From Aspidiotus rigidus (taxonomy: Eukaryota; Arthropoda; Insecta; Hemiptera; Diaspididae), in assembly GCA_035079385.1 (NCBI GenBank), contig JAVHKY010000054.1, positions 11,881,501 to 11,945,500 on the forward strand: DNA of 64,000 bases, written 5' to 3'. The stretch's first letter is position 1; the number at the start of each line of letters is the position of its first letter. Position numbers and translations under genes: made by a program. Below, piece by piece: positions 45,456 to 57,132 of this stretch. The notes under the pieces are model-generated. The model did no database searches and was not told where the DNA came from. It saw nothing but the letters and a program-made list of their open reading frames with translations.

Positions 45456-45557
45456 TTCATATTCCTTTAACGTTCGTTTCGCGTCATCTAATTCACGTTT
45501 CATGTCAGCCAATCTCTTTTTCATTTCTTCCATTTCGTTTTTGATACCTCTCAGTTC
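45456..45557 (-). CDS. Candidate coiled-coil exon
   Basis: Thirty-four codons, ELRGIKNEMEEMKKRLADMK and then RELDDAKRTLKEYE, between an acceptor (ATTTTTGATGCAG) and a donor GTTCGT. Both borders are phase 0 and the next exon continues in frame. The residue pattern is a strongly charged heptad coiled coil. The protein is not recognised. It lies in the unique third of the insertion that splits the foldback element, so it may be transposon-carried. Confidence 0.4.
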
Positions 45558-46345
45558 CTGCATCAAAAATAATGTTTTCGTTACAAAAAAAAACGATAGT
45601 CACTACAATACGTACGCAGCAGAACTTGAAAGCACCAGTTTTCCCAGAGGAAAGAACTACGATACTCCTCAGACGAAAAAAATGAATTAAAGAGAATCAA
45701 GGTACGTTTTATCAAGTCACTACTGTATGTCCTATTGTAATTTACGATTTTCGATGCTTCAATTTCCACAGAAAATTCTCACATACATCTAATTTGTACT
45801 CGAAGATTGTTTGAAACAGCGATCAACGAAAAAAAACCTTAATAAACATATGAAAATTCTCGTGTACGCCTCATTCGCTTATCGACGATTGTTCATAAAA
45901 TTGTTTGAAATTTTATTTCATTTGTGTTTGATTTTCTAGATATTTATTGCTGAAAAATTTTCTTTTTCACAAAGTTCTAAACTTTTGACGAACTTTTTAA
46001 GCTGATAATTGGACGCATAGCGAAGTTTGAATCGTATTTTCTATAACAAATTTCACGAGGAACATATTTTATCTGAAAATTTTCATCATTGATGCCCAAT
46101 TTTTGAAGATATTTGCAAAACATTGATTTTAGGGAGCTAGAACGTACCACAGAAAATTTATTAGGATGTGAGGGACGGGATTCGAGGCCTTATTTTCTTT
46201 CATTGAAAAAGAAAAAGTAAAAAATTTGACCCACACAATATGAGTTATTCGCCTTTTACCAGAAGACCGATCCGCCATTTTGGAAAGCTGCTCTTCTCAG
46301 ATGTCTATCATCGTTTTTTATATCAAGTATCACCCCTACTAACAT

Positions 46346-46407
46346 TATCGGAACTCATAATGAGTGAGTGAGGTGTAAGTAGAGCACTGATATTGAAAAA
46401 CCCTTTT
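46346..46407. mobile_element. 62 bp PLE-2 tip with 11-bp target duplication
   Basis: Sequence equals the outer end of PLE-2 (CGGAACTCATAATGAGTGAG ... GAGCACTGATATTGAAAAAC). CCTACTAACAT flanks it on both sides (46335-46345 and 46408-46418), and the uninterrupted site is seen in the other foldback arms, for example near 3156. Confidence 0.85.
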
Positions 46408-47032
46408 CCTACTAACATATCTCAGAGTATCGCTTTGTCCCCCCGAATGGTACCGCATTTTTATATGGCCCATGGACTACTTGTATGGTCTCGCAATCGC
46501 AATACCTTCCGGGGCTAAGCATTAAAAGTCCAGCTGGCAACTGGACATTACGTCCTTCTTACGACAATCTTCCATTGACTTTTGAACTCGCAATTTCAAT
46601 TAACACTTCCGTACTATCTCCCAAATGAAATTTATAAGACTGATTAATTAGTTCGCGAAATCGAACTGTGGCTCTTCACACCCTGTTGAATTTCCATAAA
46701 TAACCTCCGGTAATAACCACGTATCCACGCAACGTTAACTATTCCCACACGTTTATTCTTCTTTAATATACGATACAGTGTATGCACTTCTAAGCGGAAA
46801 TGAAAACCGGAAATTTTAACGTGGGACTTTGAATCAATGAAAAAATAGGTGTAGCAGTACATCATCTTTGATATACTGAATCAGCCCGTACGAATTCGTC
46901 CGTTCTTTTCTGTGGGTCCGTTTTCACGTGCGAGTGAAATAGATGTCAGCGCTACTTCATTAATTCTCTTCTAATGTACTTTTTTCACCATACGAGCGCA
47001 TGATATTCCTTAGGATCTGCGGCAGAATCATA

Positions 47033-47254
47033 TTATATACGACGTCTGGATAGTGTTGTTTTGGATGACTTTAATGGTTGAACGAGAATGTACATCTCGT
47101 CAGTCTCCAATACGAAGTAATATTTCGAAAATGATGATGTTAACGCTGTCGAAACTATACTTGAACCGTAGGTGTCATCATTCGGAGTCAAATTGTCGCG
47201 GAAGGGCTCCACGATAGTTGTCGGAATCCGACGCACAGATAAGAACAACTGCAT
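47033..47254 (-). CDS. Unrecognised ORF, possible first exon
   Basis: The minus frame of 73 codons begins MQLFLSVRRIPTTIVEPFRD and continues FSKYYFVLETDEMYILVQPL. Composition is balanced and protein-like, unlike neighbouring random frames. A possible donor GTATAT lies near its end. No family is recognised. Confidence 0.25.
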   Translation of the reverse strand: MQLFLSVRRIPTTIVEPFRDNLTPNDDTYGSSIVSTALTSSFSKYYFVLETDEMYILVQPLKSSKTTLSRRRI

Positions 47255-47935
47255 TTTTTCACTTATCGCGATTATTGCGTCTCTCTTCGGGTAATTTTTT
47301 GACTGACCTGTTGTAGAGTCAGTCTGCTATAAATTGACGCCCAGTCGCGGACATATTTACGGTCATTGCTGTGCGCGTAAATATCCAAACGAGAAGTTTT
47401 TATACAGGTCCAATTTTAATCTAGAATTTATGCTAATCAGTATCAATGCTCGTGAAGCGTTCATGATATAATTGAATTAAATGAGTCTACGTATTTAGTA
47501 ACATGTAATGGTCCGAGTTGGTTAAGAAGGATTTACACGAAACTGGAAAGTCCCAGGTACGAAAGATTTTTGTTGACAAATTTAGAATCTAAGTTGAAAT
47601 TGCATTATGAAAATGTGAAGTCCGATCGATACAAAAAAAGAGGTTTGCTTCATTGGCTCGGCTGCGAGTCAATCTAGAACCAGACCTGGGGCACGACGAC
47701 AGGTCGAATTACTTTGAATATTACAGATGTCTATCTGAAAATGCAATTTGTTTATTATATTCAACCCCATCACATTGTGCGGAATCTCTATGGCCATCAT
47801 CGTTTCTTCCTCATTCTAGCAAAAAACAATGGTCGCTGATGAAAAACGATAATGTGGTTTTAAGTCTATAATTCTTTCTGATCGCTCGTAGGAGGGAGGG
47901 TTAAAAGGACATTATTTTGGCTATACGAGAAAACT

Positions 47936-48067
47936 TTAAGGACCAGGTGATGCGATTTCGATGTATTTCAGTGTGTCTTCCGCAGTAGTTTCCTTTGTTG
48001 GTTTTGCCTTTTCGATGGATCGTACGAGTGGCGATATCCGGTTGGCATACGTTAACAGGTCTTTTGT
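47936..48067 (-). CDS. Candidate terminal exon, unknown protein
   Basis: The minus frame, after TATAG at 48068-48072, reads TKDLLTYANRISPLVRSIEK and then AKPTKETTAEDTLKYIEIAS, closing with PGP and a TAA at 47936-47938. It is 43 residues, charged and helical. The acceptor has a weak pyrimidine tract, so the exon call is tentative. Confidence 0.3.
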   Translation of the reverse strand, partial: TKDLLTYANRISPLVRSIEKAKPTKETTAEDTLKYIEIASPGP

Positions 48068-50844
48068 CTATAGGTTTAATATTTTTTGAAAACAATTGTT
48101 GTGTAGGTTTTCTCATGGCTGTAATTCGGAAATATTTTTATTAGTTGAAAAAAGGAAAGATCGTATAAAATGTATGCCACTGTTGCGAGAAAAAAAAAAT
48201 CCATTTTGTACAATATATTATATTATCCTAAAAAGACCACACGTGATTAGAATATCGAGTGTTTATTACTTCCCAATAATAATTTGAGTTTCTACGTCCA
48301 TCGCCATCGGCTATGAGAAAAAACACCTACATCTTTTGAGCCCTGCATAAAGTAAGAATACGAATACATACACATGTATACCTTTTCGACCAGTTATGAA
48401 GTTTCTATTCGAATTATATTACCTTTCGATTTGTCGTATGCTTTCAGAAAAATATCGATTAATAAATATCGTATATTGAAATGTCAACGTAAATATTAAT
48501 AAAAAATGACATCCAGTGTATTCAAATCGAAACTTTTCTGCACTAATGTCGTTCAAAAATATCATACGTTCGTATCCACCCACGAAATAAGACAAAAGAA
48601 TAATATTTGCATAATGATGAAGGAAGAAAATAATTTAAAACTTTGAGAGGGAATGTGTATGAGAATTTCCTTTTTCTGAATTGCTACGTATATAACGGTC
48701 AGATTTCGTAGTCGTTGACAAGAATTAAATTAGTAAAACTCTTCAACATTTTGTCGACAGTTTGCAGACATGAAAGAAACGTTAATTTAGGTCCTCGATA
48801 TGACTCATTCTATACTCAGTTTTTTTTTTAATTTATACGATGTTTCGAGTTTTTATTTCGATTTTGTGGTCAGGTTTCTTTCCGGTTTCCATTTAAGTTT
48901 GCACGCTTATGCACAAGTCTTCGCTAATCCGGAAGGTTGCGGTATCTGGCGCGATAGACAGCAAATCAACCCTAAAAGCCTAAACAAATTACCACCTTCA
49001 GGGTGCCTGTTTCTTTAATCATGTCAATTGAGGCGAAAGGAGAACCTGTTCCATGGTGGGACTTTTGCGGTACGTGACGCATTGGAAGTTGAGAACTTGC
49101 TTACGATTTTCAGTAGAACCTTTCTAAAAAGTTTGATACAGCAATAGTTCGATGATTACACATACAACAGTTAACGGGCACGTACGAATTTCGTCATTCT
49201 AATTGTAGCAGTTACTGTTATCGCATATATCCAGTTATGTATTATGTCAGACATCATGTATTTGACAAAATGTTTATATTTTTTCTCGGTGCTTTGCTAT
49301 TTCAGAAGAGCGCGATAAAAATAAAAACAGCAATAATTGCAAACGGTCGTGTGCTGACAATAAAGTAGTGAAACAAACGTTGAATATGAAGAAAGAAAGA
49401 AAAAAAAAAAAACTGAATTATGTAACGAAAGTTTATTAGAGTAATTATATCAATGTGAAAAAAAAAGTACACATAGACAATTTTTTTCTTCTCCGCAATT
49501 AGCAGTATAAATAATTGAGAATGTTGAACTCGCATTTATTCGCGGAAGATAAGAGGAAAAAAAAACGACTTATTTATACAAATAATTTAACAATAGTATA
49601 AGACAACAACTTTCAACGCGTTTTTTAATCTTTTTTCAACATTTATGAATTCTTAAACAATAATGAGAATACTGGAAATGAATGAAAAAACCGCGTATGT
49701 GAGTAACAGGATTTTTTTCTTTATGAGTGGACTCGACGAATTTTATTTAATGAGTAATTATGACATTGAAATTATGTGAAATAGTTCGAAGCTGAGCACT
49801 GGTTTTTCAAAACTCCCTCGCTTCTTAACTGTTCTATCACCATCATCATTCATCTGTAAGGTAAGAGACGATCGCTTCATTTATACCATCCAGTTTTATT
49901 TGTGCTCAGATGGCGCCTTCTCTATAGATATGTCGCGCATGCTGGGATTCGGGCCCACCTTAGCGTCTAGGCAAGTCTATTTTCTTGATACCACACCTAT
50001 ATGTAGCGAAGCTACCATGCAAAGAAGAGCCATACTTAGCAAGAATGTGCTCTCATACTACCGGCGATAGCTCGTTAGTCCAAAGTCCTTTTGTGCATTC
50101 GGCCCGCTCTTCCTTCCAATGGACTGTGTTATTTGTGATAACGCAACATGAGTGTGAGTGCAAGATGCATAAGTGTGAGTGAGCTATTTCTGGCAGAAGT
50201 ACCTATTCTGGTGAAAATTTGTCCATTCGGCATTTTGCTCCCATAAGAAATACATGCGGAGCAAAGATGACCATGGTATTAATTTAATATGAGATGTTAA
50301 AATTTACAGAAAAGTTGATATTTCAAATTTATCAACTTCTTGCTACTTGTAAAAACAATCTCTTGACCGTATCATTTTTTATATTCAATTGGTAGCGTAG
50401 TGATCTCTGCTCCACATGTATTTCTTATGGGAGCAAAATGCTAAATGGACAAAATCGATCTTTTCATCCATGATATCGATAGTTGTGACGTCACAATAAC
50501 ACAGTCCGTTGTTCATCGCTGAGGTTTTGAGCTCGCATGCAACCACCTTCACATTATGCTCCAATCCAGGAGGGTCCCCAGAATTGTTGTGCCTAAGAAA
50601 GGTGTCTTAGAGGATAGCTTCCTGGACTGCTGCATATTTGATGGATAGTTATCACTTAGCTTAACATACAGTTCAGACTAAAAAGTGAGCCTGTCTGTTA
50701 CACGTCACCTAGTTGGCCTAACGAAGCCGTATACATAATTTAATTTTTTTCCATGAAGCAGAGAAATTTACCCGAACTTTCTACCTGGGTAAAATAATAA
50801 AATGCCTTTCAGACATGCCGTCTTAGTGTCGTCTATTTTCAAAT

Positions 50845-51085
50845 CAGTTATCACTGTCTTTTCAGGAGGACGGTCTTCCATAAATCTGGTGCAAACTTTT
50901 AGAAAATGTGTGAGAATTCGGGTACTTTACATTTAGGACAGTTAACAGGTTTCCGTTTCTCACGACTGATATTTGCGAAAACAGCTATGGCCGGTTACAG
51001 CTTGGGTGAGATAAAAATCTTGATCTAATGGTAACTCAAGAGCTATTCTATTAGGTATAATTTTATTTGCCCAATTAGTTGGTTT
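50845..51085 (-). pseudogene. R1-type LINE C-terminal scrap
   Basis: Minus strand reads LPLDQDFYLTQAVTGHSCFR and, after a frameshift, KPVNCPKCKVPEFSHIF. This is the familiar FYLTQ.LTGHG.F ... CP.C end of R1/I-type LINE ORF2. The final His-Cys pair of the knuckle is lost. Upstream, WANKIIPNRIALE is consistent with the same region. Confidence 0.75.
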
Positions 51086-51089
51086 AGGT

Positions 51090-51640
51090 ATATATTTTCC
51101 ATTCCTTTTCCCAGCATCTATCCTTACAAAATTTCAAGCTCCACTGGAGGCCCCACAGCAATGATTGTCAAGGGAAAATACCCAAAATCTTCATTTGCGC
51201 TAGAACAGCCAAGGAGCATATGTCTGTGTACATTTGTGATTTTTTTAGTGGGGAACCCGCTATCCCTTTTGTTGGGGGTACTTTCAGGAAATTTTCGTCC
51301 GCGAGCGAGGTTGATGACGTCACGGAGACGAGAGGGGGACTTATAAAAATTCCTTCCTCCAAGCTATATATGATAGGAAGGGGACTTGGAAAAATTCTTA
51401 CCTCCGAGCTATACAGGGTGAAAGATGTTACCAGTTCAATGGGAGTTTGCGTTACGTCTGTCGTAGCGCAAAACCGCGAAACGTAAGATGTATACTTTAA
51501 ATCTACGAAATTCGCATCTTAATTTTATCTTTAATTTGCGCCAAATACGAAGTTTCTACGACTTCTCTGAGCCGAGTAATGTGCCGAAATTTTGCTGCAG
51601 GGGTTCCCAAAGTGTTTAATTATCAAAAGAAAACATGATT
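51090..51640. repeat. Repeat debris with TGACGTCA
   Basis: Includes GATGACGTCACGGAGACGAG (51313) and two AGCTATA...GGGGACTTGGAAAAATT-type units also seen near 28900 and 33210. No gene. Confidence 0.4.
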
Positions 51641-54600
51641 CTGTTTTAAAAAATTGTTTAATCTTTGACATTCTGTACAATTCCGAAGTAACATTTCGCG
51701 CTGAGTCTGAAAAAACCACCCAAATCACCCTACGAAGCTTCAAAATGGCAAAGAGGGTCAAAATTCCCCCAAATAAAAAAATTGCGTGATCTTCGAAAGT
51801 TTAGTAGAATTCGAAATAAAATTTGGTGCCGAGTCCGAAAAAATCACCCAAATCACCTTACGAAGCTTCGAAATGGATGTACGGGCCAAAGTGAGTCAAA
51901 ATTCCCGCTATTAAAAAAATTGCGGGATCTTCGAAAATTTAGTAGAGTTCTGAAATCAAATTTTGTGCCCAGTCCGAAAAAATCACCCAAATCACCTTAC
52001 GAAGCCTGAAAATGGATGTATGGGCCCAAAGTGGGTCAAAATTCCCGCTAATAAAAAAATTGCGGGATCTTCAAAAATTTAGTACAGTTCTGAAATAAAA
52101 TTTCGTGCTGAGTCCGAAAAAATCACCCAAATCACCCTACGAAGCTTCGAAATGGATGAACGGGCCCACAGTGGGTTAAAATTCTCGCTAATAAAAAAAT
52201 TGCGGGATCTTCGAAAATTTAGTAGAGTTCTGATATAAAATTCGTGCTGAGTCCGAAAAAATCACCCAAATCACCTTACGAAGCTTCGAAATGGATGTAC
52301 GGGCTTAGAGGGTCAAAATTCCCCTAAATAAAAAGATTGCGCGATCTTCGAAAATTTAGTAGAATTCTGAAATAAAATTTCGTGCCGAGTCTGAAAAAAT
52401 CACCTAAATCACCTTACGAAGCCTGAAAATGGATGTACGGGCCCAAGCAAGGTCAAAATTCCCCCAAATAAAAAAATTGCGTGATCTTCGAAAATTTAGT
52501 AGAGTTCTGAAATAAAATTTCGTGCTGAGTCCGAAAAAATCACCCAAATCACCTTACGAAGCTTCGAAATGGATGGACGGGCCAATGTGGGTTAAAATTC
52601 TCGCTAATAAAAAAATTGCGGGATCTTCGAAAATTTAGTAGAGTTCTGAAATAAAATTTGGTGCCGAGTCCGAAAAAATCACCCAAATCACCTTACGAAG
52701 CCTGAAAATAGATGTATGGGCCCAAAGTGGGTCAAAATTCCCGCTAATAAAAAAATTGCGGGATCTTCGAAAATTTAGTACAGTTCTGAAATAAAATTTT
52801 GTGCTGAGTCCGAAAAAATCACCCAAATCACCTTAACGAAGCTTCGAAATGGATGTACGGGCCAAAGTGGGTCAAAATTCCCGCTAATAAAAAAATTGCG
52901 GGATCTTCGAAAATTTAGTACAGTTCTGAAATAAAATTTTGTGCTGAGTCCGAAAAAATCACCCAAATCACCTTAACGAAGCTTCGAAATGGATGTACGG
53001 GCCAAAGTGGGTCAAAATTCCCGCTAATAAAAAAATTGCGGGATCTTCGAAAATTTAGTAGAGTTCTGAAATAAAATTTTGTGCTGAGTCCGAAAAAATC
53101 ACCCAAATCACCCTACCTAGCTTCAAAATGGATGTACGGGCTTAGAGGGTCAAAATTCCCCTAAATAAAAAGATTGCGCGATCTTCGAAAATTTAGTAGA
53201 ATTCTGAAATAAAATTTCGTGCCGAGTCCGAAAAAATCACCCAAATCACCTTACGAAGCCTGAAAATGGATGTATGGGCCCAAAGTGGGTCAGAATTCCC
53301 GCTAATGAAAAAATGGCGGGATCTTCAAAAATTTAGTAGAGTTCTGAAATAAAATTCGTGCTGAGTCCGAAAAAATCACCCAAATCATCCTACGATGCTT
53401 CGAAATGGATGAACGGGCCCAAAGTGGGTTAAAAGTCTCGCTAATAAAAAAATTGCGGGATCTTCGAAAATTTAGTAGAGTTCTGATATAAAATTCGTGC
53501 TGAGTCCGAAAAAATCACCCAAATCACCTTACGAAGCTTCGAAATGGATGTACGGGCTTAGAGGGTCAAAATTCCCCTAAATAAAAAGATTGCGCGATCT
53601 TCGAAAATTTAGTAGAATTCTGAAATAAAATTTCGTGCCGAGTCTGAAAAAATCACCTAAATCACCTTACGAAGCCTGAAAATGGATGTACGGGCCCAAG
53701 CAAGGTCAAAATTCCCCCAAATAAAAAAATTGCGTGATCTTCGAAAATTTAGTAGAGTTCTGAAATAAAATTTCGTGCTGAGTCCGAAAAAATCACCCAA
53801 ATCACCTTACGAAGCTTCGAAATGGATGTACGGGCCAATGTGGGTTAAAATTCTCGCTAATAAAAAAATTGCGGGATCTTCGAAAATTTAGTAGAGTTCT
53901 GAAATAAAATTTGGTGCCGAGTCCGAAAAAATCACCCAAATCACCTTACGAAGCCTGAAAATAGATGTATGGGCCCAAAGTGGGTCAAAATTCCCGCTAA
54001 TAAAAAAATTGCGGGATCTTCGAAAATTTAGTACAGTTCTGAAATAAAATTTTGTGCTGAGTCCGAAAAAATCACCCAAATCACCTTAACGAAGCTTCGA
54101 AATGGATGTACGGGCCAAAGTGGGTCAAAATTCCCGTTAATAAAAAAATTGCGGGATCTTCGAAAATTTAGTACAGTTCTGAAATAAAATTTTGTGCTGA
54201 GTCCGAAAAAATCACCCAAATCACCTTAACGAAGCTTCGAAATGGATGTACGGGCCAAAGTGGGTCAAAATTCCCGCTAATAAAAAAATTGCGGGATCTT
54301 CGAAAATTTAGTAGAGTTCTGAAATAAAATTTTGTGCTGAGTCCGAAAAAATCACCCAAATCACCCTACCTAGCTTCAAAATGGATGTACGGGCTTAGAG
54401 GGTCAAAATTCCCCTAAATAAAAAGATTGCGCGATCTTCGAAAATTTAGTAGAATTCTGAAATAAAATTTCGTGCCGAGTCCGAAAAAATCACCCAAATC
54501 ACCTTACGAAGCCTGAAAATGGATGTATGGGCCCAAAGTGGGTCAGAATTCCCGCTAATGAAAAAATGGCGGGATCTTCAAAAATTTAGTAGAGTTCTGA

Positions 54601-55110
54601 AATAAAATTCGTGCTGAGTCCGAAAAAATCACCCAAATCATCCTACGATGCTTCGAAATGGATGAACGGGCCCAAAGTGGGTTAAAAGTCTCGCTAATAA
54701 AAAAATTGCGGGATCTTCGAAAATTTAGTAGAGTTCTGAAATAAAATTCGTGCTGAGTCCGAAAAAATCACCCAAATCACCTTACGAAGCTTGGAAATGG
54801 ATGTACGGGCTTAGAGGGTCAAAATTCCCCTAAATAAAAAGATTACGCGATCTTCGAAAATTTAGTAGAATTCTGAAATAAAATTTCGTGCCGAGTCTGA
54901 AAAAATCACCCAAATCACCTTACGAAGACTGAAAATGGATGTACAGGCCCAAAGAGGGTCGAAATTCCCCCAAATAAAAAAATGGCGTGATCTTCGAAAA
55001 TTTAGTAGAATCCGAAATAAAATTTCGTGCCGACTCCGAAAAAATCACCCAAATCACCCTACAAAGCTTCAAAATAGATGTACTGGCCCAAAGAGGGTCA
55101 AAATCACCCC
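51640..55110. repeat. Satellite, monomer about 140 bp, about 25 copies
   Basis: The monomer runs GATCTTCGAAAATTTAGTAG, TTCTGAAATAAAATTT, GAGTCCGAAAAAATCACCC, AAATCACCTTACGAAGC, ATGGATGTACGGGC, then GGGTCAAAATTCCC and TAATAAAAAAATTGCG. Sequence around 52292-53544 recurs at 53545-54797 almost unchanged (offset 1253), so nine monomers form a higher-order unit. A partial third copy follows to about 54940. Edge monomers are more diverged. Repeated 63-codon minus frames are artefacts of the unit. Confidence 0.95.
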
Positions 55111-55239
55111 GAGTTGGAAAATTGCTCCAACTTTCAAATTTAATCGGTTAACTTGTGAAATCAAGATTCGAGTGGAAAGAGGGTTCGCGTGATAATCGAA
55201 TAAGGTCCGCATATGATCATAGTGGGTGGAAGGGCGAAA

Positions 55240-56450
55240 ACTCTCGTTGTTTCAGGCGATGGAGAGCGTGGTATCAAGATGCTTATCTTCTGTTATGAAC
55301 TCGTGGTGAAAAATTGGCTATGGTGCCTCTAGCGATGGAAATGGGTAAGAGTGCAATCACTCTCGTTGTGCCAGCCGCGAGAGTAAATTCTTAGGGAAGA
55401 TCGTCTTCCGTTTTGAACTCTGGCTACAGTGCCTGTTAATCTATGAAAGCGGGTAAGCGTGCGATCATTGCTGTTGTACCAGCGGATAGAAGGGATTTTC
55501 AGGAAGACCGTCTTCCGTTTAGAACTCGCAGTAAGAAATTGGTGGTTCCAAAAAGGGAAATAAATCCCCGAAGCAAAAAATTGCTCAAACATTCAAACTA
55601 CTGAATTCCCAAGTGAAATTCAGTGTAGAGTCCGGAAAAAATTATTAAAAAACTCTGGGAAGCAACAAAATGGGCCAATGGGCGCAAAAAAGGATCAAAA
55701 TTTCCCCAAGACGAAAAATTGTTCAGAATTTCAAACATCACTCAATTCTCTAGGAAAATCTCAAGTCAAGTTTAAAAAAAAATGGTCAAAAATTCCGCAA
55801 ACTCGTCTTCTGTCTTCTTGCACTCATTGTTCGATATTAGCCAGGTATCCGCGCCAAATTCAAGACACCTAACTCCTCGTTATTCCCAACTGTGAAGGGA
55901 ATGTTGTCAAGAAGATCGTCCTCTGTTGTTAGCTCGCGATGAGAGATCGGCTAAAGTTCCACGTACGATCAGAGCTGGATGAGAATTCCTCGTTATTCCA
56001 GGCGATGGCAGGAAAGTTACTGAGAAGATCATCCTCTGTTGATTGCTCGGGGTGAGAGATTGGCTACAGCCCGGCGTATGCTTAACATGGGCAAGTGCAC
56101 AAGAAGACCTCTTTGTTTCAGGGGAAAATGAAATATGACCAAGAAGATCGTCTTCTGTTGATCGCTCGCGATGAGAGATTGGCGACTGCCCCGCGTACAG
56201 TTGAAGCGGGGAAGCGCACGTGAGTAGCTCGTTGTTTCAGGTGGAGAATAAAATAATATGACCAAGAAGACGGTCCTCTGTGTTGAGCTCATACCGAGAG
56301 ATCAGCTACAGCCCCAAGTGCGATCGAAGAGAATAAGTTCTTGGCAGTGGCTCCTTGTCCAGGCAATGAATGGTACCTATGACCATGAAGCTCGCGGTGA
56401 TAGATTGGCCAGGTTCCAGTGTCTGATGAAAACAAAGCATTGATGCGGGA
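55240..56450. repeat. Second tandem repeat, unit about 108-121 bp, with embedded diverged satellite
   Basis: Units share GAAGATCGTCTTCTGTTGAT, GCTCGCGATGAGAGATTGGC and a CTCGTTGTTTCAGG-type block. Starts are near 55278, 55394, 55502, 55910, 56021, 56142, 56261 and 56380. Between 55555 and 55800 are old, diverged monomers of the 140 bp satellite. Confidence 0.8.
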
Positions 56451-56559
56451 AATGCACGTAAGTAGCTTGTTCCTCCAGGCTTGTCAGTCATATTCCATTC
56501 ACCGCCTAAAACAACGAGCTACTCTCGTGCACAGGCTTATGTTGGCCTGTACTGAGCTT

Positions 56560-57119
56560 CCTGTCTTTAGACGTCGAGTTGAATACTAGTTTGTAGTGTA
56601 CATCCTAAGCCCTAGTATAGAGCTAATATGAGAGGCTGCTAGTATACAAGTGGTATACTGCATGGGGCTAGTATAGTATTTTGCATGAAACTACTAGCTT
56701 GCAGTACAATCCAGAGCCAGTGTGAACTAGTAAAGGCCTATTAGTATAGCCTAGTATGAAGGAAGTGTAGACCTGGTATAAAGCTACTATAAAGGAGGCT
56801 CAAATCTACGGTGGGAACCCATCAACTGGGTAGAGGGATGGGATTCAGGTGAGACAATAAAGCGAGTATAAACTAGCGCAGGCCTCGTAGTATAAAACTC
56901 GTATAAGACTGCATAAAACAATAGTGTTTGAGGCCTAGAATAAGCCCAGTATAAAGGAGACGTAGACAAGTTATAAACAAAGTTATGAAGGAGGCTTAGA
57001 CCTGTATAAGTCTAGTATAAAATTAGTATAAAATACTATATGAAACGGGGGAGGCCTATACAAGTAGTTTGCTGCATAGAACGAAGAGAGGTTTAGGAAT
57101 TTCCATATTAGAAATAGGG
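56560..57119. repeat. Degenerate CTAGTATAA-type tandem sequence, left part
   Basis: Many variants of CCTAGTATAAAG and AGGAGGC, continuing at 58212-58330 on the far side of the LINE. No gene. Confidence 0.6.
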
Positions 57120-57132
57120 TTCAGCTAAGAAG

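Larger units (their letters stand above)
43838..45901. repeat. 2 kb insert: composite AAAT-repeat block plus unique segment
   Basis: The left two thirds (43860-45325) contain a C-run (about 43879-43899), three copies of a unit with CTACCCCGTGGGTGATTCAG and GCGAGTACACCCCGCG, long AAAT tracts, and the block CCAAGTCCCCTAGACTTGAA repeated three times. They mirror 28447-29335. The right third (45326-45901) is unique in the window and holds candidate exons. Confidence 0.7.
41524..46475. mobile_element. Foldback element copy 2, core inverted, split by a 2 kb insertion
   Basis: The left border TAGTCCATG and right border CCATGGACTA match copy 1, each beside TA. The core from about 42110 to 43830 is the reverse complement of copy 1 (2640 down to about 1050). 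At about 43838 the match breaks off inside one arm and resumes at about 45902, so 43838-45901 is an insertion. A 62 bp PLE-2 tip is also inserted at 46346-46407. Confidence 0.8.
46480..50840. other. Largely unique region with weak exon candidates
   Basis: No repeat family is obvious. Two protein-like minus frames occur (see 47033-47254 and 47936-48067). A minus-strand acceptor near 48339 (TACTTTATGCAG) precedes a short start-codon segment, MAMDVETQIIIGK, near 48300. These may or may not belong together. Confidence 0.35.

Noticed and set aside
49890..49990. Possible tRNA on the minus strand (GGGCCCGAATCCC)
   Set aside because: Only a B-box-like stretch; no D-arm or acceptor pairing could be drawn.
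52635..54359. Six near-identical 63-codon minus ORFs
   Set aside because: They arise once per 140 bp satellite monomer and have no start, codon or domain evidence.
51640..55110. CRISPR array
   Set aside because: Units are full-length satellite monomers without constant repeat/variable spacer alternation, and the DNA is eukaryotic.
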